From positions 1-5,347 of the forward strand of contig DMBU01000007.1 in the NCBI GenBank assembly GCA_003446015.1: a stretch of DNA of 5,347 bases. Direction: 5' to 3'. This DNA comes from Bacteroidales bacterium. Lineage in GTDB: Bacteria > Bacteroidota > Bacteroidia > Bacteroidales > UBA12077. Positions 1 through 5,347 of the stretch are shown here, one piece after another. Each line of letters starts with the position of its first letter. The stretch's first letter is position 1. The position numbers were made by a program, and so were the translations under genes. The notes below the pieces were generated by a model that was not told the origin of the DNA, did not search any database, and saw only the letters and a list, made by a program, of their open reading frames with translations.

Positions 1-33
1 TACAAAAACGGATAACCATATTAATTTAAATAC

Positions 34-72
34 ATAAGAAAACCGGATAAAAAGTTTATCCGGTTTTCTTAT
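34..72. terminator. Bidirectional rho-independent terminator, perfect 18-bp stem
   Basis: The left arm ATAAGAAAACCGGATAAA (34-51) is exactly complementary to 55-72, with a three-base loop (AAG, 52-54). The CCGG-centred core is flanked by an A-run on the left and a T-run on the right, so either strand would make a stem followed by a U-rich tract. It starts 57 bases beyond the cytochrome stop codon and would end that minus-strand transcript. It could also stop a plus-strand transcript entering from the left, if a convergent gene lies beyond the edge. Bases 1-33 show nothing else I can name. Confidence 0.88.
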
Positions 73-128
73 CAATCCCTAATCAGAGAATTCCATTAAT
101 CTATGAAGATTAAAAAAAACAATAAATA

Positions 129-1652
129 TTAATATAAATTTCTGTGACACTCTGTACAATTGCCTTCTTTCCACATTTCATCAATATCAACAGGATGTTT
201 AAATTCCAGAAAATCATTTAATGCAGCATAAGATTCTTTTCCTTCTTCACCCTGTAAAACAATGGTGTGACATAAATTACAATCTTTTGTAATTGTTTTG
301 CCACTTTCACTTACATGATTATCATCGTGGCACCGGAAACATCCATTATATGTTGTATGACCAATGTGATCAGGATATGCATCCCAATTTACACCCATTT
401 CCGGGAAAATATTCAAATTGAATTGTGTTTTGATCGCTGTAATAGCTTTTTCAATATCATTTTTCCTGTTTTTATAAAGATCAGGATATTCTTCAGAATA
501 AAAAGTGTTTATATAATTCTCGATCGCAAGCATTGCAGTATCAGTATTGGTATATTCCTCAACAAATAAATCCATAGTTAGCTTTTTGATATAAGGAAGA
601 TCTTTGGCAATATCACCAGCGGTAATAGCATGATCTATAAACTCTGCAGGTGTATAATAGTGATGCGATGGTCTGTTATGACAATCCATACAATCCATTT
701 TTCGAGATTCAGCTTCGGTAATTTGTTCTTTTTCCAAAGGTTCATACGAATCTTCATAAATAGTTTCTTCACCAGTTTTCAAATTGGTGTATTTTATCCA
801 GGGTATTTTATTTCTTTTATCTTGTTGTATATATTCAATTTTAACCTCAGGATTTATGTGCCAGTGAATACCTTCCGACAAACCATATGCACTATGCGAT
901 GGACCAATCTTCATTTGTAAACTAATATTCCATTCAGTATTACCACTATCGGTTAAGAAATGTTTTTCGTTTCTCAACTGTCGTGAATAGAACTTCTCGG
1001 GCCAGTGACACTGTTCGCATGTTTCTTGCGCAGGTCGTAAATTTTCCAATGGTGTTTCAATGGGGCGGGAAAAATTATCTGTTATAACGGCATAAACCTG
1101 TCTTAATCCTGATAACTTAGATCTTAAATACCAGCTTGCACCCGAACCAACATGACATTCAACACAAGCTATTTTTGCATGAGGCGAATTCTGATAAGCT
1201 ACATACTCCGGTTCCATTACTTCATGGCATAATGTGCCACAAAACTTAACCGACTCAGTATAATGAAAAGCTTCATAACTTCCTAATCCGGTAAGAAAAA
1301 GGAAAAATATTGTTCCTATTCCAAAAATAGTAAATGCATTTCTGTATTTTGCTTTATTAAAATCTAATATAGGCCAGTTTTTTTCTAAATACTCTTTTTT
1401 TGCTTTACTGCCTCTCTTGCGATCTATGATCATTCCTATTGGAATAAGAATGAGTCCAAAAACAAAAAATGCAGGCATGATGATGTACGTAAATAAACCT
1501 AAATATGAATTGCTTTCTTCGAAAAAGAATCCCACAACAAAAAGGTATGCTATCATAAAAAAACTGACTGCCGCTATTGCCGAGCCTATAAACGATATTA
1601 AATTGAAATATGAGCGGGGTAATTTGACATTTTTTAGTGGCTGAAATTTCAT
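129..1652 (-). CDS. Membrane-anchored seven-haem c-type cytochrome, NapC/NirT-like
   Basis: This 507-residue protein has three predicted N-terminal membrane segments (about 15-45, 51-75 and 104-123) and a long haem-binding domain that should lie in the periplasm. Haem c sites are one CX3CH at 138-143 (CGTLCH) and six CXXCH at 163-167, 212-216, 321-325, 438-442, 458-462 and 499-503, the last only four residues from the C terminus. The block around the first three haems (CHEVMEPEY, CVECHVG, CEQCHWPEKF) resembles NapC/NirT/NrfH-type quinol dehydrogenases, which take electrons from menaquinol and pass them to periplasmic reductases or other cytochromes. It is much longer than four-haem NrfH or NapC (about 150-200 residues), so extra haems are fused to the quinol-oxidising module. 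No reductase gene is adjacent, so the terminal acceptor is unknown. The ATG at 1652 precedes the first membrane segment; no strong Shine-Dalgarno is visible. The gene appears monocistronic. The family call is firm; the electron acceptor is not known. Confidence 0.93.
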   Translation of the reverse strand: MKFQPLKNVKLPRSYFNLISFIGSAIAAVSFFMIAYLFVVGFFFEESNSYLGLFTYIIMPAFFVFGLILIPIGMIIDRKRGSKAKKEYLEKNWPILDFNKAKYRNAFTIFGIGTIFFLFLTGLGSYEAFHYTESVKFCGTLCHEVMEPEYVAYQNSPHAKIACVECHVGSGASWYLRSKLSGLRQVYAVITDNFSRPIETPLENLRPAQETCEQCHWPEKFYSRQLRNEKHFLTDSGNTEWNISLQMKIGPSHSAYGLSEGIHWHINPEVKIEYIQQDKRNKIPWIKYTNLKTGEETIYEDSYEPLEKEQITEAESRKMDCMDCHNRPSHHYYTPAEFIDHAITAGDIAKDLPYIKKLTMDLFVEEYTNTDTAMLAIENYINTFYSEEYPDLYKNRKNDIEKAITAIKTQFNLNIFPEMGVNWDAYPDHIGHTTYNGCFRCHDDNHVSESGKTITKDCNLCHTIVLQGEEGKESYAALNDFLEFKHPVDIDEMWKEGNCTECHRNLY

Positions 1653-1960
1653 AATAATAGGATTTTAATGAGTTGTGAAAGTATTAACATTTCTTCTTAA
1701 AATCAATTAATTCGCGTTGTTCTTTATTGAAATTAACATTGAGTTATATCAATTAGCTTTTACTTTTTATCTTAAAGTAAGTTTCGAAATTTTAAAACTA
1801 ATTAATTGACGGTAGTCGTAACTAATAACCCAGACAATCATTATTTATAGCTTAAACACTCTATATTTTACATATCTCTTTGAATTTTAAATTAGTATCC
1901 TTAATTTTAACTGATTATAACATTCTAATGCAGTTACCTAAGTTAAAAAGATCAATTAAG
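1653..1960. other. Divergent intergenic region, promoters expected but not resolved
   Basis: These 308 AT-rich bases separate the minus-strand cytochrome gene from the plus-strand CPBP gene, so both promoters should lie here. I could not find a clear Bacteroidota-type promoter (TTTG with TAnnTTTG) on either strand and do not call one. Two symmetric elements are visible: TTACTTT (1760-1766) facing AAAGTAA (1774-1780), and TCAATTAATT (1703-1712) repeated inverted at 1800-1809. Both are almost pure A/T, so chance is a real possibility. No RNA gene or credible short coding region was seen. Confidence 0.6.
1760..1780. promoter_or_regulatory. AT-rich dyad, possible operator
   Basis: TTACTTT at 1760-1766 and AAAGTAA at 1774-1780 form a perfect 7-bp inverted repeat with a 7-base spacer, midway between two divergent genes. 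That position and half-site spacing would suit a dimeric regulator. There is no second copy in the window, and short dyads arise often in sequence this rich in A and T, so this is only a candidate. Confidence 0.25.
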
Positions 1961-2881
1961 ATGAGGATTTTATTTGAATCATTAAAAGATTTATTCAATT
2001 CAGAAAATGAATTTTTTAACTATGCAAGATCAGGAAAAAGAATTACACACATTGCATTAGCTATTCCTTTAGTTATCATATTCATTTTCGGATCTATGAT
2101 TATTTCAGGTATTCCGGGACAATTACTGGTTGATTACTTTGATTTAGGTAAACCAGTCATTGAGTTTTATAATCTCTTTGTTTCTTTCGGAATATTAATA
2201 ATCGTGGTGTGGTTATGGGTTCGGTTTTTTGAAAAACGTTCAATAAAAACACTGGGTTTTACAGGGAATAATGCATTTAAAAAATACCTTAAAGGATTTA
2301 TAAGTGCCATTATCATGTTATCCATTGTATTACTTTTAATGGCAGCATTTGGTAAGGTAGGATTTCAGGAAAATCCAAAACCACTCAATTTAAATTTGTG
2401 GGGGATTTTTCTGTTAATGCTTATTGGATATATTGTACAGGGAGCTGCCGAAGAAATTCTTGTTCGGGGATGGCAGTTCCAGGTAATTGGAGCCAGATAT
2501 AAACCATGGCTTGGTTTAGTAATTTCATCTGTAATTTTTGCTTTATTACATGGTACAAATAGTGGAGTATCCGCACTTGCAATTATTAATTTATTATTGT
2601 TTGCCATCTTATTAATAATATTTATTTTATACGAAAAAAGTATTTGGGCTGCTTGTGGATGGCACACAGCATGGAACTGGTCAATGGAAAATGTTTTTGG
2701 GCTAAAGGTAAGTGGCAGCGAAGGATTAGGATCTATGTTGAACCTAACTGCAGAAGGTCCAAACTATATTACAGGAGGTGATTTTGGCCCCGAAGGAAGT
2801 ATATTAACCAGCTTTGTTTTATTCGGTGGAATGATTGTTTTATTATCTTTGAACGCAAAAAAACTAAAAATTAATAAATAG
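1961..2881 (+). CDS. CPBP-family intramembrane glutamic endopeptidase
   Basis: A membrane protein of 306 residues from the ATG at 1961, with about seven or eight hydrophobic segments (roughly 31-50, 72-90, 112-130, 147-163, 183-197, 204-224 and 281-298). All three CPBP (Abi/Rce1-like, PF02517) signatures are present: EExxxR at 164-169 (EEILVR), FxxxH at 193-197 (FALLH) and HxxxN at 235-239 (HTAWN). In Rce1 homologues these Glu and His residues form the active site within the membrane, so the protein is probably catalytically competent. Family members process prenylated proteins in eukaryotes; in bacteria some give bacteriocin self-immunity or act in regulated proteolysis, and the substrate here is unknown. 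The frame stays open upstream through an ATG at 1928 and a TTG at 1880. I prefer 1961 because the extra residues are polar, unlike the family, and MRILFESLKDLF suits the N terminus; 1928 remains possible. It is followed 8 bases later by the DUF3024 gene. Confidence 0.9.
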   Translation: MRILFESLKDLFNSENEFFNYARSGKRITHIALAIPLVIIFIFGSMIISGIPGQLLVDYFDLGKPVIEFYNLFVSFGILIIVVWLWVRFFEKRSIKTLGFTGNNAFKKYLKGFISAIIMLSIVLLLMAAFGKVGFQENPKPLNLNLWGIFLLMLIGYIVQGAAEEILVRGWQFQVIGARYKPWLGLVISSVIFALLHGTNSGVSALAIINLLLFAILLIIFILYEKSIWAACGWHTAWNWSMENVFGLKVSGSEGLGSMLNLTAEGPNYITGGDFGPEGSILTSFVLFGGMIVLLSLNAKKLKINK

Positions 2882-2889
2882 ATTTCAAC

Positions 2890-3237
2890 ATGGCAATAGA
2901 TATATTAAAAACGCTTGATATTATAGAGGCTCTGGAAAATTTTATCGATAAAATAAGGCCTCCTGAAGAAATGCGTGATCAATATGACATAAGCTACAAG
3001 ATAGATGACCAGAGTGTAATCGTGTATGAGATAAGACCTCACTGGCAAAAAAAGAATGAAACAATTGAATCTCCAATAGCTAAGACTACATTTATAAAAG
3101 CAAAGAATCACTGGAAGATATTGTGGTTTCGGGCCGACTTAAAATGGCATGCTTATAAACCAAATGAAACGGTTAATTCATTAAAACATTTCCTTGAAAT
3201 TATTAAAGAAGATAAGCATGGATGTTTTTGGGGCTAA
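2890..3237 (+). CDS. DUF3024 family protein
   Basis: A soluble, charged protein of 115 residues with no signal peptide or membrane segment. I recognise the DUF3024 pattern (PF11225) from RPHW at 49-52, SPIAKTTFIK at 61-70, the block WKILWFRADLKWHAYKP at 75-91 and the terminal GCFWG at 111-115. The family usually consists of small stand-alone proteins of about this length and, as far as I know, has no established biochemical function. The many conserved tryptophans and the arginine/histidine-rich middle suggest a compact fold that binds a ligand or partner, but that is inference. The start ATG lies 8 bases after the CPBP stop codon, so the two are probably co-transcribed; no strong ribosome binding site is seen in the gap. 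A functional link to the protease is suggested only by this spacing. Confidence 0.85.
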   Translation: MAIDILKTLDIIEALENFIDKIRPPEEMRDQYDISYKIDDQSVIVYEIRPHWQKKNETIESPIAKTTFIKAKNHWKILWFRADLKWHAYKPNETVNSLKHFLEIIKEDKHGCFWG

Positions 3238-3322
3238 CTTCAAAAAGGTTAAAGTATTAAATAATACCAATTTATCAAAAAAACACAAGCGAGACGATTG
3301 CACTATGAGCTCTCCCAGAGCA

Positions 3323-3399
3323 GTCATTGCGAAAGCAGTGAAGCAATCTGCTCATATAGTTCAACTCGTTATAGATTGCTTCGCTCTGCTCGTAATGAC
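3323..3399. repeat. Palindromic interspersed repeat (GTCATTGCGA / GCAATCT type)
   Basis: The 27-base left arm (3323-3349) begins GTCATTGCGA and ends GAAGCAATCT. The right arm (3373-3399) begins AGATTGCTTCG and ends CGTAATGAC. The arms pair at 21 of 27 positions, and two of the mismatches are G-T pairs that RNA would tolerate; the other four form a small internal bulge at 3333-3336. The central 23 bases are the loop. Elements with these termini recur as dispersed intergenic palindromes in many bacterial genomes, from my general knowledge. The arms are clearly more GC-rich than the surrounding sequence, which supports insertion as a unit. It sits between convergent genes, a common place for such repeats. 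Confidence 0.82.
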
Positions 3400-3453
3400 C
3401 AGTAATTGTTTGGTTTTTCTGTTTTTTTCAAAGCAATAGTAGCTAGATACTAC

Positions 3454-3472
3454 AAAACAGAAAACCTGTTTT
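3454..3472 (+). terminator. Weak hairpin with T-rich tail in the convergent gap
   Basis: AAAACAG (3454-3460) pairs perfectly with CTGTTTT (3466-3472) around a five-base loop and is followed on the plus strand by a T-rich tract to 3482. It could end the CPBP-DUF3024 transcript. On the minus strand it starts 8 bases beyond the DsrE stop codon, with a poorer U-tract (TTTTGTAGTA). The stem has only two G-C pairs, so efficiency is doubtful. Confidence 0.45.
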
Positions 3473-3480
3473 ATTTTTTA

Positions 3481-3840
3481 TTAAAATGATAAAACCTTAT
3501 TGCACTCAACAGTCCATTGAGTAAATTCCTTCATATTGCTTAACTGAACTCCTTCGATAAACTCAAGTTTTGCAATTCCACGAGCTTCGGAACAACCGCC
3601 ACAGCTTTTTACTTCGCCACCACGTTTGATAACCGATTTTAACATTCGTTCGATATTATAAAAACCATCGGGAGTATTTTGATTAGGTAGCCCGCAAAAT
3701 ACAGCATCGGCCAATAAGAAAATTTTTACTTCTACATCGTTTCCATGATCCTTTTGGAGTGTCATGGCCATTCGCAAAGCGTTATATGCTTTTTCGGTTC
3801 CGTACGGAGCATCGTTGATAATAATTAAGATTTTTTGCAT
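3481..3840 (-). CDS. DsrE-family small sulfur-relay-like protein
   Basis: A cytoplasmic protein of 119 residues matching the DsrE/YchN-like fold family in length and pattern: the N-terminal strand KILIIINDAPYG (3-14), ADAVFCGLPNQ (44-54), GFYNIERML (59-67), the cysteine motif CGGCSEARG (80-88), and a C-terminal MKEFTQW...KVLSF (103-119). Relatives form small oligomers, and in sulfur-oxidising bacteria and tRNA thiolation (DsrEFH, TusBCD) a conserved cysteine carries a persulfide. Here cysteines fall at 49, 80, 83 and 113; Cys80, in the CxxC, is the likeliest reactive residue. No DsrF, DsrH or TusA partner is nearby, so it belongs with stand-alone members whose role is unclear. The ATG at 3840 is 26 bases after the methyltransferase stop codon, so read-through is possible. 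Base composition looks higher in GC than the methyltransferase (27 of 60 in 3541-3600 against 10 of 60 in 4141-4200). Confidence 0.87.
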   Translation of the reverse strand: MQKILIIINDAPYGTEKAYNALRMAMTLQKDHGNDVEVKIFLLADAVFCGLPNQNTPDGFYNIERMLKSVIKRGGEVKSCGGCSEARGIAKLEFIEGVQLSNMKEFTQWTVECNKVLSF

Positions 3841-3866
3841 TTTATTTTCGAATTTATTTATACATA

Positions 3867-5347
3867 TTATATAGCTTCTTCAACTATTTTTATTTCTTCT
3901 TCGGTTAAATCGTAAAGTTTATAAACCATTTGGTCTATTTCTTTATCGGTTTTATCTATTTCTGTTTTTATTTTATGTATTTCTTCTTTTTTAGATTCAA
4001 AAACTTCCATCCATTCCATTTCATCAGCTTTTGATAGCTTTTTACCGTTACCAATATTTATGGCTTTATAAATCTCTTTTATAAACTCGCTAAAATCTAA
4101 TCCATACCAATTTTGAAGTTTATTGCTTAATCTTTCAAACAGAAATTGTGATTGAATATATTTAATAAATTTATTACTCAAATCATTTAGGTTAGAATTA
4201 TAAGTTATCATCATATCTACTAAATCATCCAATTTTGATTCTGATAACGGAGGGATTGGAATTTGTCCGAAATATTTCCAAATCAATTGGCTACCATTTT
4301 GAATCTGTGTACAATATTTAGAAATTAACCACCAACCTGTTTTTGAATTTAAAATACCTAAAAGTGATTTATTATTAGTTGGAATAATCCACATTGAATC
4401 ATTACAATATAAACCTTGATCATCATAAATAAAACAAGGCTTTACTTGAAATTTCTGATACATTATTTTCGGTTCAGAAAATTTATTATAATAATCGCAA
4501 GCACGCAGTTCCCACCAATAATCTCCTTTATCTGTGCGTTTTTTACCTTTTTCTTCAAAAGGTTTTAGCCAATTTGAAATTGATGGATAAGTTTTTTCTA
4601 GCCATTCCTGAGCTTCTATTCCTGATGGTATATTTTCATTAGTAAATCCCTTTTCAAAAATTAATAAATAACTGGTCGGAAAAATTGTACCATATCTGTT
4701 TAAGTCCCTACCTTGAAGAAATGGTTTTATCCTATCAATTGCTTCAGGATGAGCATTAATAATTTCATTTTTTGTTGTTTCATCAATCAAAAAAGCTTCT
4801 GTCAAACCAGTGAGTACACCGCGATAAGATTGTCCCCCAATAATGTCGGAAAGCGTTTGAAAATTGTTTTTTAAACGTTCTAATATTTTTTGAGCTTTCC
4901 CCGAAGAAATTACCCACGTTTCACCACTAAACGATTTTGTTTCGAATTTTTCTGCTGTTTCAATTACATTAAATTTAAAATCTATTTCATTGGATTCTCT
5001 TAATACAGAAATCGATATTTCTTTTTGAGGATTTGATTTTTGTGAAACAAAAATACATGGATAAGTTGTAGCTCCATCAAAAATTTGAATATCTCCAAAA
5101 TCAATTAATTCAATCATATTATATTTTAGGAAAAATTCTCTTAAGGGTTTGCCATATCCTGCCTGCAACCATTTATTTGGCATTATGTATGAAATCAACC
5201 CATTTTCCTTTAAAATATCAGTCCCTTTCTCTACGAAAACGCAATATATATCACCTTGGCTATGATAGGTTTTATAGTTAGCGTTCTTTAGTGCTATTGA
5301 TGTTTCTTTTATTTTTTCTAAATGGACATACGGCGGATTCCCAATCA
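3867..5347 (-). CDS. Eco57I/type IIG-like N6-adenine DNA methyltransferase, C-terminal part (5' end off the window)
   Basis: The frame is open to the right edge, giving 492 residues of the C-terminal part of a larger protein (residue 1 is the first whole codon, 5343-5345). It opens IGNPPYVHLEKIKE: NPPY at 3-6 (5328-5339) is motif IV, the adenine-methylating catalytic site of gamma-class N6-adenine methyltransferases. GDIYCVFVEKG (31-41) and LISYIMPNKWLQAGYGKPLR (50-69) follow, typical of the Eco57I family. Residues from about 209 (FLQGRDLNRYG) to about 366 (IPIPP) resemble the TaqI-like C-terminal target-recognition domain, with YWWELR at 276-281. The tail (about 440-475) is charged and likely coiled, ending in YKLYDLTEEEIKIVEEAI. 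The SAM-binding motif I and any N-terminal nuclease domain lie outside the window. Many relatives of about 1000 residues are single-chain restriction-methylation enzymes; an orphan methyltransferase is the alternative. The TTG at 5198 is an internal leucine, not the start. The very low GC suggests transfer. Confidence 0.92.
   Translation of the reverse strand, partial: IGNPPYVHLEKIKETSIALKNANYKTYHSQGDIYCVFVEKGTDILKENGLISYIMPNKWLQAGYGKPLREFFLKYNMIELIDFGDIQIFDGATTYPCIFVSQKSNPQKEISISVLRESNEIDFKFNVIETAEKFETKSFSGETWVISSGKAQKILERLKNNFQTLSDIIGGQSYRGVLTGLTEAFLIDETTKNEIINAHPEAIDRIKPFLQGRDLNRYGTIFPTSYLLIFEKGFTNENIPSGIEAQEWLEKTYPSISNWLKPFEEKGKKRTDKGDYWWELRACDYYNKFSEPKIMYQKFQVKPCFIYDDQGLYCNDSMWIIPTNNKSLLGILNSKTGWWLISKYCTQIQNGSQLIWKYFGQIPIPPLSESKLDDLVDMMITYNSNLNDLSNKFIKYIQSQFLFERLSNKLQNWYGLDFSEFIKEIYKAINIGNGKKLSKADEMEWMEVFESKKEEIHKIKTEIDKTDKEIDQMVYKLYDLTEEEIKIVEEAI

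Noticed and set aside
315..920. Plus-strand open frames opposite the cytochrome gene
   Set aside because: They lie antisense inside a clear cytochrome gene whose haem motifs fix the true frame; the peptides show no family pattern.
1417..1644. 75-codon plus-strand frame opposite the cytochrome N terminus
   Set aside because: It is antisense to the membrane segments of the cytochrome and has no recognisable features.
1880..1960. N-terminal extension of the CPBP protein from a TTG codon at 1880
   Set aside because: It adds 27 residues with no family resemblance before a sensible ATG at 1961; the TTG has no ribosome binding site and the region is needed for a promoter.
2365..3111. Minus-strand open frames opposite the CPBP and DUF3024 genes
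   Set aside because: They are antisense to the coding motifs of recognised genes and have no features of their own.
3254..3267. GTATTAAATAATAC dyad after the DUF3024 gene as a terminator
   Set aside because: The stem is only about five pairs, nearly all A-T, and no T-run follows it.
3323..3399. CRISPR repeat or small structured RNA gene
   Set aside because: There is one palindromic unit with no regularly spaced copies; the termini match dispersed intergenic palindromes instead.
3194..3439. 81-codon plus-strand open frame overlapping the DUF3024 end
   Set aside because: It overlaps a recognised gene in another frame and most of its length is the translated palindromic repeat, so coding is unlikely.
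1961..5347. A single defence island made of CPBP, DUF3024, DsrE and the methyltransferase
   Set aside because: The genes lie on opposite strands separated by a repeat and a likely terminator; only the methyltransferase has a clear defence link.

Overview
The window is a low-GC stretch of chromosome that reads like a Bacteroidota genome, most plausibly an anaerobic or facultative marine or sediment member of the Bacteroidales/Marinilabiliales type. This rests on AT-rich composition, starts without clear Shine-Dalgarno sequences, and the kind of multihaem cytochrome present. The taxonomic call is inference; there is no rRNA or marker gene here.

Layout: a bidirectional terminator (34-72) lies just downstream of a minus-strand gene for a membrane-anchored seven-haem NapC/NirT-type cytochrome c (129-1652). 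A gene-free divergent region (1653-1960) separates it from a plus-strand pair 8 bases apart: a CPBP-family intramembrane protease (best start 1961) and a DUF3024 protein (2890-3237). The convergent gap 3238-3480 holds a palindromic repeat of the GTCATTGCGA/GCAATCT type and a weak hairpin with a T-rich tail. The right part is minus-strand: a small DsrE-family protein (3481-3840), preceded upstream by the C-terminal part of a large Eco57I/type IIG-like N6-adenine DNA methyltransferase that runs off the right edge (3867-5347).

How they fit: the cytochrome is a respiratory, quinol-linked electron-transfer protein and looks monocistronic. CPBP-DUF3024 is a probable two-gene operon with no clear link to the cytochrome. 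The methyltransferase is probably part of a restriction-modification enzyme, and DsrE may be transcribed with it only because it lies 26 bases downstream. The most useful corrections to a naive reading are that the methyltransferase does not begin at the TTG at 5198 but continues in frame through an NPPY catalytic motif to the window edge, and that the CPBP protein probably starts at 1961 rather than at an upstream TTG. I see no convincing evidence for a wholly new system; the restriction-modification fragment and the unusual CX3CH haem site are the best leads.
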